From Ceratopteris richardii (Eukaryota > Streptophyta > Polypodiopsida > Polypodiales > Pteridaceae), in NCBI GenBank assembly GCA_020310875.1, contig CM035413.1, positions 184,835,855 through 184,899,854 on the forward strand: a DNA stretch of 64,000 nucleotides, read 5' to 3'. Position numbers and translations under genes: made by a program. Shown here one piece after another: positions 22,856-33,671 of this stretch. The notes under the pieces are model-generated. The model did no database searches. It saw only the letters and a program-made list of their open reading frames with translations, and was not told where the DNA came from. The stretch's first letter is position 1. Each line of letters begins with the position of its first letter.

Positions 22856-23085
22856 TGTTGGAGTTAGACGTCTGCGGAAGCACGCGAACAGCACAAGGAA
22901 GAAGAAGAAGCTTGGAGCACAACACACAAGACTGAATGTATTACTAGAGAATGTACAAAGATAAGTAGCCCATTAGGGCAATAGGCGTATATACAAGCCG
23001 GGGGAAAAAAACCTCCTAAAGAGGGAAAAAAGTGCCCCGGCGGTCCTAGAGTGTTCACACACATCACTACCAAAATATATCAACA
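22856..23085 (-). repeat. B2 5' LTR
   Basis: 230 bp, followed on its left by the primer-binding site (ATTGGTATCAGAGC on the minus strand). A TATATA motif lies on the minus strand near 22987-22994. The TSD CTTAG follows at 23086. Confidence 0.95.
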
Positions 23086-24393
23086 CTTAGTGCTAATGGC
23101 CTTCTTGCCAGGAGGCAAGTCACATAAAGACCATGTACCATTCTTCATTATAGCATGATATTCAGATTGCATAGCAGCCATCCAACTTTTTGAATTTTGT
23201 GCTTCATCAAAAGAAACAGGATCATTCTCATCACAGAGACTAGATGCAGCCATAGCATAGCAATCTGATGCAAATGAGGCACTATGAGAGCCTGAACGAG
23301 TATGATATGACAAAGGTGCATCTAATTTGCTGTCACGCAAAGTCTGCACCAGCCATTTTGGCATAGTTTTTGCCTGCTCAATATCAGCTCTCTCATCAAC
23401 AAGTGAATCATGTAAATCTGCATCAGAAATGGAATGATCTGCATCATCATATGAAACCCGCAAAGGCTGAGAAGTTGCCTCATTAGGACCAGCACTAGCC
23501 TGTCCACTTGTAAAAAGAGGCATCAAAGTATCATACATGTCTTTGGAGCTAACAGATGTCTCCTTAGTACATGAAAGCAATGGCTGAATAGCATCTTCCA
23601 CAAAGACAACATCACGGCTAACCAGAATGCATTTAGTCTGTGGATGATACAGACGATAGCCTTTACTTTCAGAACTGTACCCAACAAAAATACATTTTAC
23701 TGCCTTATCATCCATTTTTCTGCAATGTTGTTCAGGCACTAATGCATATGCCAAACAACCAAAAACATGCAGATGAGCAACAGATGGCTTGCGGTCATGC
23801 CAAGCCTCATATGGAGTGATAGACTGCAACGCTTTAGTGGGACACCTGTTCAGTACATATGCTGCACACATGACAGCCTCAAGCCAGAAACTATGTGGTA
23901 AAGCCTGACTTTTGACCATGCACCTCACCATCTCCATGAGTGACCTGTTCTTTTGTTCAGCAACTCCATTCTGTTGAGGTGTATACAACACTGTACACTG
24001 GTGTTTTATCCCATGTTCAGCCAGAAATGCATTAAAATCTGAAGACATATATTTGCACCCTCGATTAGAACGGAGGGTGCCCATTTTACATGCTGACAGA
24101 TTTTTAGCCAAAACCAAAAACTGTTTGAAGCACATGAACACTTCGAACTTTGCTTTGAGTGGATATACCCATGCATGCCTGGAAAAATCATCAATGAAAG
24201 TCACGAAGTAAAGGTAATTTCCAAAAGAGGGTGTCTGCATAGGACCACAGACATCACTATGTACAAGCTGTAATTTCTGCGTAGCCCGAACTGAACCATC
24301 TTTTGGAAAGGAAGAACGGTGCATTTTGCCCAAAATACAGCCTTCACAAACATGTTTTCCAGGTGCCTCAAGTTTGGGCAAAGAGGACACCAT
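23086..24393 (-). pseudogene. B1 Copia pre-integrase end and integrase
   Basis: This is the continuation of the B1 polyprotein on the other side of B2. The open frame (24393 leftwards) carries the end of the pre-integrase zinc domain (CEGCILGKMH), integrase with HSDVCGP, RSNRGCKY where RSDRGGEY is expected, and GVAEQKNRS. It then has the AYVLNRCPTKAL and FGCLAYAL blocks, down to the PPGKKAIS-TK motif where B2 entered. The same Asp-to-Asn change as in B2 is present. The Gly-to-Cys change is private to B1. Confidence 0.93.
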
Positions 24394-24402
24394 TTCAGAT
24401 TT

Positions 24403-25933
24403 CTACAGGCGTAACAAACTAGCAAAATTCAGATGACCAAAGCGTGCATGCCAAAGCTTTGCATCTGACATAGCCTGAGAATCATGAACTGCACATGCCG
24501 AATCATTCACAGATCTTTCATAGTCTATGAGCTTATACAGCCCACGACATAAAATGCCAGAAGCAATAATCACATTGCCATTTGAGAGATCATGGACTGT
24601 ACACCTGTCATCAACGAATTTCACAACCAAGCCAATCTTGGCTAATGCAGAAACTGATAACAGGTTCTTTTTGATCCCTGGCATAAATAAAGCATTTGAC
24701 AAAGTGAAAGAACTACCATCAACAGTAGTCAGAATGATCTTACCAACTCCCATAACAGGATAAGAGGAGTTATTGGTGCATGTGACAGTATTCCCTGTAG
24801 GGGCAGGCTCGAGTGAAGAGAAGAAACTGCGCTGTGAGGTAATATGTTTGGTCGCCCCACTGTCAAAGTACCAAACATCCGAGTCTACTGCAGACATGCA
24901 CTGATCATGAGAAGATGGGTCAAAACTGCAGACAGTAGTAAACGCCCATTCTTCTTCCTGCACAAGATTTGCAGACTCTGTTTTTGGTGTAGAGGTCTCT
25001 GCAACAACCATTCCAGCCTCTTTCTTCTTTGCCTCTTTAGCAGCCAGTTTTGGACAGTTCTTTATAATATGATCATTTCCTTTACAGTACTTGCAGAACA
25101 ACTTCTGCTTTTCTGATTTCTTCTCATCTTTATCCTGGTTCTTCGATTGTGCAGCATTTGCAGATTTTTGCTTACTAGTAGAAGAGCTCCATTTTCCTTT
25201 GCCCTTCTGACTAGCCAGGAAAGCTTGATTTGCAACATGCATAATGGACGTGTTCTGCCTGGACTGATCTTCCTGCAACAGAACAGAGACTAATTCCTCA
25301 AATGACAAGGCATTCAGATTGCCTTTCATCATCAACCGAAGAGTAGAGGCAAAACTATGATATGAATCAGGAAGACCATTCAGAATGGTCCAGGTATAAC
25401 CTCATCAGCAGAAATCAATTGTTCCTTCAGGTCTTTGATCTTTGTAAGAAAACTGTCCATAGAATCACCTTCATTCATGTGCTCACTCTCCAACTGTTTT
25501 CGGAGGTAAGCAACACGAGCCTCATTCCTAGCCTGGTACAAAGTGGTAAGTGTATCCCAAGCATCCTTCGCTGTTCTGCAAGAGCGAATGTGAGGAAAAT
25601 GGCATGTTTGACAGACAAAGCTATCAATGCATGTGCCTGGGCATCTCTGCCATCCCAACGAATCTGCTCTGCAGTAGGTGCAATAGAAACAGCAGCACGA
25701 ACATGAATCTGCGGAATATCATCTTCGACACCATCTTCATCAGCTCCAACACCTGTATTTGTAGTACCTGTCGTTACAGGTGGAACAGGACGTCTTTCAA
25801 CACCCTGCACAACGTTCCACAATCCTTTTGCAACCAGTACATGTCGCATCAGATAAGCCCATAATGGGTAGTTGGTACCATCCAACTTATCCTCAACAGC
25901 CAACTTACGGAATACATCACTGCTTTCAGCCAT
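24403..25933 (-). pseudogene. B1 Copia Gag, protease and pre-integrase
   Basis: Starts at ATG 25933 (MAESSDVFRKLAVEDKLDG). The N-terminal Gag part is read to about 25600, where a small indel shifts the frame (SVKHAIFLTFAL replaces the expected IIPHIRSC). Near 25392 about 16 bp present in B2 are missing. From 25335 to 24403 it is open again, with zinc knuckle CKYCKGNDHIIKNC, protease WYFDSGATKHITS and pre-integrase LWHARFGHLNF. A TAG where B2 has CAG (RL-Q-KSEMV) near 24402 separates it from the integrase frame. This copy is not functional. Confidence 0.9.
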
Positions 25934-26273
25934 GGCCGGTGACTAAAATACCTTGATGCAGAAAATTGACTATATCTCAAAAAGTTGAACAAAACTGCCC
26001 AGACGAGTTTTGCTAGACCTTTAGCAGACTTCGAGATGCTTAAACTGGCGAACAGAAACTGGTATATACCTTTGGCACAAAAGGACGAAATAGCCTGCAC
26101 AAGCGCTACAATAGTGCGTTCGGAGGCCGAAACGAGCTCAGATCGCGATTTTGGCACCACAGAGTGAAGCAGTTTTGATCTCGGAAACACCCTGAGTATG
26201 GTGACCAAATTTCGTGCAAATCTGAGACTGCAAACGGAGGAGTGTCGACGGCGCCCTAGAAGAAGCGACGACC

Positions 26274-26287
26274 TGCTCTGATACCAA
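26274..26287 (-). other. B1 primer-binding site
   Basis: TTGGTATCAGAGC on the minus strand, next to the 5' LTR (26289-26519). The equivalent B2 site lies near 22841-22854, and the B3 site is on the plus strand at 46439-46450. Confidence 0.88.
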
Positions 26288-26288
26288 T

Positions 26289-26519
26289 TGTTGGAGATAG
26301 ACGTCTGTGGAAGCACGCGAACAACACAAGGAAGAAGAAGAAGCTTGGAGCACAAACACACAATACTGAATGTATTAATAGAGAATGTACAAAGATAAGT
26401 AGCCCATTAGGGCAATAGGCGTATGTACAAGACGGGGGCAAAAAACCTCCTAAAGAGGGAAAAAAGTGCCCCAGCGGTCCTAGAGTGTTCACACACATCA
26501 CTACCTAAATATATCAACA
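26289..26519 (-). repeat. B1 5' LTR
   Basis: 231 bp, followed by TSD ATAAC at 26520-26524. It differs from the 3' LTR at about six positions, some 2.6 percent by eye. Confidence 0.94.
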
Positions 26520-26524
26520 ATAAC

Positions 26525-27521
26525 TTGCATTGTATTTGACATCTCTCAAATATTCTAGATCTAGAATTTCAAGAGATTCAATGTTTTTTTAATAAAGGAA
26601 AATGGTGTTTTTCTGACATTGAGTTGTCAAGTCATAGTGCGATACTTTTCATCCAGAGGTACTGTTTCTAGTGTTTTTGCACTATTGTGAATTGCTATTG
26701 AAATATCACATGAGTATGGAAAGATGAACTTATGAAAGATAAGTTGGAAAAGAACAACCTTCATGCTTGGAGATTCAGAATGAAGGATTTCTTGATGGGA
26801 AAAGGCTACAATTACATTGAAGGAGACGATGAAAATGCTCTGCAGTTATTAGAGAGGAATCAGGCTATGAACCAATTAGGAGCATATAAAGAGTGGAATC
26901 AAGGAGCAAGGAAGGAATTGTATTGGTCATATTTTAGCATACAAGATAGAATGATTAAGCACATACAAGATGCAAAAACTCCAAAAGAGGATTGGAACAC
27001 TTTGGTCACCTTGTATGAGATCATAAGAAAGTCTTGAAAAATGCAACTCTAGAATGAGAGCATGTGAGAAAGCGACGACAACCTAAAATCAAAAGCATAT
27101 GTGAGTTGCTTAGACCTATTGCATCAATCTAGATGATGATGATAAGGTGGAAGTGTACCTATGTGGTTTAGGAACTACATATAAGTAGTTCAAAACTTCT
27201 CTTCAAACAAAGGAGAATATTCCAAATTCTATTGATCTTGTGTCCATGCTAATGATTAAAGACATGAACCTATGTGAAGATTCAAATTATCAAGGAAAAG
27301 TTGGTTCTGATCAATTATTCTACTCTAGCAAAGGAAGAGGTTGGGAAAGAGACTTCAAAAGTGGAAGAGGAGAAAGTAACAAGGACATGGCCAACAATAG
27401 AATCTTGGAGGAGGTACAAGGGAGTTTCTAGGTAGCAGGAGCCAAAGAGTCTACAAAATTGTAATGGCAATAAGGAATGCTTGAATTGTGGAATGCTTGA
27501 ATTGTAATGGCAATAAGGAAT
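26525..27521 (+). pseudogene. Copia gag fossil, probably element D
   Basis: From 26732 an open stretch of 101 codons carries a Copia Gag N-terminus (KLEKNNLHAWRFRMKDFLMGKGY, UBN2-like). Decayed Gag continues to about 27430, including a Gly/Arg-rich part. A zinc-knuckle remnant (NKECLNCG) lies near 27465-27490. There is a small internal repeat of AATGGCAATAAGGAATGC at about 27462 and 27507. Removing B1 would place this gag about 450 bp downstream of the element D LTR and primer site (9205-9516), the distance expected for a leader. I infer that B1 landed in the leader of D. D itself is long dead. Confidence 0.65.
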
Positions 27522-27789
27522 GCTAGTTCGTCTCCCTGATGGGGGTTCTTATAATCCAGATATCATGTTTCATACCGACAGACCTAAGTTGTGGGATCTC
27601 TTTTATCATCTCTAATCCTATTATCCATAGCTATCGGTCTCAGGTTGTGACATATTCTTGTATTATTTCGTTGCATAGGGATCTTGTAATCGAAACTGCA
27701 ATTCCAAATCTTATCTAGTCCAGTCAGATGGCATAATTAATTGTCCCCTTACAATTGGCAAGAACCCCTTCATCAAGACTAAGCACCAT

Positions 27790-28860
27790 GGAGATTATTC
27801 CTGAAGAAATATTTTTTGCACTTAAAGTTATTTAACAACAAGTCCAAGGCATAGGAGAAAACCAACAAAGGATTGAGCAGTAGAATATTCAAGATGTAAT
27901 CATAGAATTTCAAAGGCAAATCCAAGAGCTCAAGATCATTGTAAATCTGTCTTCTTTAAGTACCCCCATGACAATTTACATGAAGAAAAGTCCAAAAGTG
28001 AGCATGCATGAGAAATTTGATGGGACAAGATCAAAGTTTCGAGGATCTTTGCATCAAGTGAAACTATTCATAAGGATGTAACCAGAAAGGTATCCAAATG
28101 ATGACTTTCAAGTAGGAGTCATAGGAACTCTATTATATGGCCCTACTCTTTCATGTTTCACACCTATCCTTGAAGAATGATTTGGATGTTTTGTATGATT
28201 TTAAGGCCTTTGATTGAGATTTCATATCTTTTTTTTGAGATACCAATTGTTCACATGTTGAAATAAAACTAAGGAAGCTACATCAATGGAATATGCCTAA
28301 CTCTTGCTATACAGCAGAATTCATGCAGATCATTTGTGATCTCACATGGCAATAGGAGTATTTTATCAACCAATTTTGATGGGGATAATGTGATGATGTC
28401 AAGGACCTCATGCTAACCATGCCCAAGGTAAAATCTTTGAATGAATTCATGAATCAAGCAATTGAGTGTGATAATAGATTGTTCAAGAGAAAGCAAGAGA
28501 ATAAACTTCTATTAGAGATCAAGAATACAATTTTATGTATGTTCCACAACAACATATGTTGGAAGAAACTCAACTAGAAACCATGCTATTGGAAATAACA
28601 TCAGGGTTAGATGACTTACAACAAAGGAAAGAAAACATTGGAAGGATAATGGATTATGTTTTTATTCTAGAGATCATGGTCACATGGTATTCAAGTGTCC
28701 TAAGAAGAAACGAGTTGGAGTTAGGACTTCTACAATCACCATCCCACATGAAAAGAATCATCATTAGAGTCCAAAGATGAATACATCCCATCATGAGAAT
28801 CAAGCAGTTGATTATGCACCTAGATATACTAAAAACCCTTTCTGGTTTCATCATGGATAT
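27790..28860 (+). pseudogene. Element E Gypsy-type gag fossil
   Basis: From an ATG at 27790, translation over several frames gives KFDGTRSKFRG, a VKLFIRM...PERYPNDDFQVG block, GTLLYGPTLSCF and later DDVKDLMLTMPK with LNEFMNQAIECDNRLFKRKQEN. This is the retrotransposon-gag pattern of Ty3/Gypsy elements. A zinc-knuckle relic (CFYSRDHGHMVFKC, with the second Cys changed) lies near 28655-28700. Several stops show decay. Gag would form the particle. Nothing enzymatic follows. Confidence 0.75.
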
Positions 28861-28989
28861 CCATCAGCATCATGGTCGAGTACCACATATCAAGAACTCT
28901 ACAAACACCAAGAACTATGAAAATTAAGTCCTAGAAGATCTCACACTCACACAACCGCTCCTCATGTAACTCATCACTTGAGGGGGAGG

Positions 28990-29696
28990 TGATGTCATGG
29001 ACAAAGAAAAGCATCTTGAACATCAGATTCCATGTGACTTCTATATCTCATGAATTGTTCAAAATTTGGAGAATCTAATATTTTGATTGCATCTAGAACA
29101 TGCCAAAACCCTAAGATCAATTTTTGTCTTGCTTAATTATGATATCCAAAGGTCATGTTTTGAATTGATGACATTATCAATGACATCATCAATTTGTAAC
29201 CACCATTGATGAATTACCCTTAAAAACCTATATAAGGAGAGGTTGGCCACATTCATACTCAATCTTGCCAATATCAGTCTTGGGAGCTCAAGGAGTCACG
29301 ATCTCCAAGTAAGTACTTTCCAAGTTCGAGTTCCAATTCTTGTCTTGTTCCTTGTTTCAGTCCTGATTAGTTTAGTTCTTGGACATCTCACATTTTCCTC
29401 TTGTAATCTCGTAGTATCATATCTTATGTAGTTATTCCTTGTATCTAGTTCATGTGCATGACGCGAGTTCTTGTAATCTAGATATGGTGTTTCATACCTA
29501 TGATCCTAGGTTGTGGGATCTCCTGTATCATCTGTAGTCCAATTACCCACACCTATCGGTTTCGGGTTGTGGGACTTATTGTATTAGTGGCATATTCTTT
29601 TATTGTTTTCTTATGTGGGTGTTTTGTAATCAGAACTATAATTCTAGATCTGTTCTAGTCTAGTGAGAGGGCACAATCTAGTGCTCCCCTCATACA
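28990..29696 (+). repeat. Element E 3' LTR
   Basis: 707 bp after the polypurine tract, ending CATACA. It contains the promoter-proximal CCTATATAAGG motif near 29227 (a TATA-like box). Its last ~250 bp match 27522-27753. Confidence 0.75.
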
Positions 29697-31410
29697 AAGC
29701 ACCCAAGGACCTCTTGGTAGAAACACTTCCATTTGGATTGATAATTGCCCATAACTCCTACATAGGATCTCACTATTCCAAGTCATCCCTTTACCCTTTG
29801 CTTTCCTTATTTCAGATCAATTTCCTTGAGAGCATCTCTCCCATATTCTTGAAAATATGCCTTGGTCCATCACGTGATTGATCAATAGCTCAGTGCAATA
29901 AGGGAGATCATGAAAGATTGACACCTGTTTCATGATAGTGAGTGGTGCTCCTACATCCCATAATTGCTTTCAATCACTTGCTTTCATTTGTCATTGTGCT
30001 TGTCAGCTAATTTTTGCTTCATGTAAGACATGTCCGTCAAGTAGATACCTATGATGTCCTTCATATATAGTGTTTGAAAGAGCCTTAGAGTAGCATGCTT
30101 TGAGTCATGGTCCGCATAGGTGACATGCATTGTATGCTGAAATCAATACACTTGTAGAAAAAAAACACCCTAAGATATCCTAGGTCAATGAACATAACCA
30201 GGTTCACAAAGAAGAATTGATTGATATTACATGGACATTCATCATAATCGTGCCAGTCATGCATCACCACATAAGTATACCTTGCACATGCATGTCACAT
30301 CTTGTTAAAGTTTGAGACATGTCGTGCACACTAATCCCATCCCATAAACTACATAGCTTGTCCACAAGCAGTCCAATGGATACATCCATGATTTTGACCT
30401 TTTACTTGGCACAATGAGGGATAACATCAAATAGACCTTTATTGTGGCCATCCATGGTGGGATGTTAGATTTCACTAAGCATACATGCCATGTGATCCAT
30501 GAGAAGTTGCATAACCAAATGGATTTATGCCATCCATAGCTTGGCCTAGATGTATATTCCCAGCCTCTCTAGCAAACAAAGGGCACTGACTTTCTATGTG
30601 TTTCCAAGCATCAAAATTAACAGGCACTCACATAGCACCATCTATAGATCGGCTCTTTGCATGCCATGACATTAAGTGGGCTATGTATTTGCATATGAAC
30701 ATGCTCTTGATTCTTGGGAGGATAGGAAAGTGGCGAAGAACCTTTGTGGGGACTGTTTGTCCACAAGGTCTTCTCTAAACCTTTTCATACCACGTTTTGG
30801 ACATATGTGGAAGTGCTCTTACATGTTGCAAAAAAGAATGCAATCATTTGGAGAAGCATGAATCCTTATGTGGTCCATACCCACGGACTCTACAAGCTTC
30901 TTTATGTTCCCATGTGTTGGAGGCATGTCATTACCATGTGGAAAAAACTAATCTTTCAAAATCATGCAAGGGATACACCATTACAATGATATTAGTAAAT
31001 AAACCTATTTTGATGCAACAAAGTTTCAATTCCACTCTATCAGAACAATTCAAAAACACTACCATCCGATCATCCATAGATGGATTGGAGAACGAACATC
31101 GTGAGCGATGCACATAGAACATATATCTTTGAGTTATTGTAGACTCATAAATGAGGTATTTTTTCATGCTCTAATGTTCTGTATCGCCTTTTGATCATGG
31201 AAATTTCGTTGTATCCATGGAACCCACAACATCATCTCCACCATCATGGACTTCATCCATGTCATGAAATGCCTTTAGCATTTCTTCCATGTGTTCATTC
31301 TCGGTCATGCTTCTAGTAGCTTGTCCCTCTTCACAACATTTCATTCTCTTCTGCCCATGAGATGTAGAGGATGCAATGTAGTGTGGGTTCATCTGCTCAC
31401 TGGCCAAACC
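29697..31410 (-). pseudogene. CACTA/En-Spm tnp2 transposase fossil
   Basis: Read from right to left in changing frames, the region gives a recognisable series of the plant CACTA transposase (tnp2). It starts with an acidic N-terminal stretch (31407-31195). Then come GMDHIRIHASPNDCILF (about 30880-30830), a PHMSKTW / FATFLSSQESR region, SWHAKSRSIDGAM, AWKHIE, MDGINPFG, YEGHHRYLLDGH and SIFHDLPYCTELLINH (about 29905-29860). The order matches the transposase. Many stops and indels make it non-coding. The transposase would cut the element out at its termini. The 3' side is truncated at the element E LTR. Confidence 0.7.
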
Positions 31411-31584
31411 ATGTGAGTGGAAGTGTAGGTTTTTTAGTTGATCTAAAGAAAAAGGTCCTTATTCTTAGACGTGTGAAGTCATCATTTATGAAATATATGA
31501 TACTTGGACTAGGTGAAAAAACATGCCATTCTCTCCTCTACATCCAAAGATACCATCTAATATCATGCAGAGGTGTTGGGATAT

Positions 31585-31905
31585 ATCTACCTCTCTATCT
31601 ATCTACTTATCTTTCTCTCTCTCCCCCCTCTCTCTCTATCTCTCTATATTTCTCTCTCTCTCTCTCTCTTTTCACTCTCTCTATTCTCTCTCTCTCTCTC
31701 TTCCTCGCTCTATGCTCTCCTCTCTCTCTCTCTCCCCAAATGCTAACCACAAATTCATTAAATTTCAATTTCTCTTCCTCTCTCTCTCTCTCTTTATCTC
31801 TCTCTCTCTCTCCTCTCTCTATCCTTCTCTCAAATGCAAACCAAAATTTCATTACATGTCCACTTTTATTTCCCTATCTCTCTCTCTATCTATCAATTAA
31901 GGTTT
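31585..31905 (+). repeat. (CT)n-rich low-complexity tract
   Basis: Long CTCTCT runs are interrupted by short unique pieces, two of which share an AAATGC(T/A)AACCA-like core. The apparent Ser/Leu-rich reading frames here arise from the repeat. Confidence 0.9.
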
Positions 31906-31944
31906 CTTGTATGTTTTTTTTTTCTTTTTTGCATCAATGTTGTG

Positions 31945-31946
<2 letters not shown>

Positions 31947-31999
<53 letters not shown>

Positions 32000-32018
32000 T
32001 ATATATATATATATATAA
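31947..32018 (+). repeat. (AT)n microsatellite
   Basis: Almost pure TA repeat of about 70 bp with a single GATA interruption, about 110 bp before the element F insertion. Confidence 0.95.
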
Positions 32019-32322
32019 GATTTATTATGGATGTAGATCACTCACATTGATGTAAATCTAGAACACTCATCACATATGCACAATTGATGTCCCCTCCTAT
32101 CAAACAAAAATCCGCCACAAAAAAGTGTTGGAGCAAGACAATCAACAATTGGTGATTATATGAAGCTTAGAAATGAAGATATGAAGAAAATATTGAAGTC
32201 CAACTTCATGAAGTGAAGTGAAGGTTCAAGAAGAAAAGCTCTTTAAACATATGTATATTAGTTTTGTAAATACTTCAAAATACTTGAAGCAATGACAAAT
32301 CAATACTCATATGTATATATAC

Positions 32323-32475
<153 letters not shown>

Positions 32476-32536
32476 TTAGTTTTGTAAATACTTCAAAATA
32501 CTTGAAGCAATGACAAATCAATACTCATATGTATAT

Positions 32537-32639
<103 letters not shown>

Positions 32640-33458
32640 GATGGTCGTATTAGATAAGTGAGATGAAATATAGATGAGATAGAGAAGAATAGATGATGAG
32701 TATTGAGTCTATTATCCATCAAATGTATGATGAGTTGAATAGAAAGAATGTTTAGAGAATTGCATGTCGATCTTTTCTACAGTTCTCCTTCTGTGTTTGA
32801 TTATATAAGAAATCCTTTTGTAGACATCTAAATTCATAGTTAATCTATCTATGGTTAAAGTTTAAGAGCGTAATTGCAAACAGGCTGAGAGAATTTTGTG
32901 TCGGAACATCTATATGTGAGAAAGTGCTGAGTGTCTTTTGAAATAGGCGCAATCCCGATGGTCAAAGAAATGGTCAGCTCTTAGTCCACAGCGTAAAGTT
33001 TTACACATATCAGGAGTCAAAATCTAAGTTGGAAGGTAAGCCATCTATGGCTTAAAGCATTTGTTTAAACAGGTTCTAGTTTGGGAGAACTATGTATTAG
33101 AAGTTACAGGTGTCAAAGTCGACTCTACAAGAAGGCAATTTCAGACATAGGTAGATTATTTGGATCATTTCTCATAATATACTTAAGCTTTTGAAGTGTT
33201 TTAAGTTGGAGGAGGTGCAAAGACTTTACTCCACACGTTCTACAAAGTTTCATAAATAACTTTACACAATTGATAAGTCAATGAATGAGTTATGTGCAAC
33301 AGACTTTCTGTGTAGTCATCTTCTTCACAGTTAGCTAAAGTTTTGATAGTTTGGTACTTGTCTTCCAAAATTGGTTGGAGTTTAAAGTTATTCTTGATAT
33401 AGAGGTGGTCTAACATCAAGGATAGCTTTTCCTTTTGGAGATTAACACTCTCCATCAG

Positions 33459-33470
33459 TGGTATCAGAGC
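33459..33470 (+). other. F primer-binding site
   Basis: TGGTATCAGAGC, one base after the 5' LTR end, matching the initiator-Met tRNA primer used by plant Copia elements. Confidence 0.9.
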
Positions 33471-33671
33471 AAGATTTATCAGATTGAGGAAAAGGAAGAC
33501 CCCGATTGCTGCAGATATACAAATTTCAAACCTTGAAGATTCAAAAGGATAAAGTGTGAAGGAAAAATTGAAGGGAGACACACAAAGGCAATCAAAAGGA
33601 GTAAAATTTGAAGCTAAGGTACATTCATTCCTTATAAGGATTAAAAATTTGATAGTATAGGTGAAGCAAGG

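Larger units (their letters stand above)
11490..23085 (-). mobile_element. Copia element B2, inserted in B1 pol
   Basis: The LTRs at 11490-11719 and 22856-23085 (230 bp each) look identical by direct reading. The TSD CTTAG flanks the element (11485-11489 and 23086-23090). The target is the KWVYK region of the B1 RT, which reads continuously when B2 and one TSD copy are ignored. Without the inner element C, B2 is about 5.15 kb. It has a primer-binding site near 22841-22854, gag-protease 22500-21121, then after C the integrase-RT-RNase H (14679-11794). Identical LTRs indicate a recent insertion, yet the coding region already carries stops and a damaged integrase motif. Confidence 0.95.
9779..26519 (-). 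mobile_element. Copia element B1, host of the nest
   Basis: The LTRs lie at 9779-10009 and 26289-26519, and the 5-bp TSD ATAAC flanks both sides (9774-9778 and 26520-26524). The element reads right to left: 5' LTR, primer-binding site (26274-26287), gag, protease, integrase, interruption by B2 at 11490-23085, then RT-RNase H and a polypurine tract (10010-10019). Without the B2 insertion and its duplicated 5 bp, B1 is about 5.14 kb, a compact Copia with short LTRs. The two LTRs differ at about 6 of 231 positions by eye, so B1 is the oldest member of the nest. The coding region carries a stop, a frameshift and a short deletion in gag, so it is defective. Confidence 0.95.
27522..29696 (+). mobile_element. 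Gag-only Gypsy-like element E
   Basis: Two LTR segments match each other: the end of a truncated 5' LTR (27522-27753) and the last third of a 707-bp 3' LTR (28990-29696, TGATGTCATGG...CATACA). Shared blocks include AGATAT(C/G)(A/G)TGTTTCATACC and GTTGTGGGATCTC. The internal region (27754-28989) contains only a decayed gag and a polypurine tract (TTGAGGGGGAGG, about 28978-28989). No protease, RT or integrase could be found, so it is a non-autonomous derivative or a deletion product. Confidence 0.75.

Noticed and set aside
31371-32018. 215-codon and 125-codon Ser/Leu-rich frames
   Set aside because: They come from (CT)n and (AT)n repeats; every frame through such DNA is open. No protein motif.
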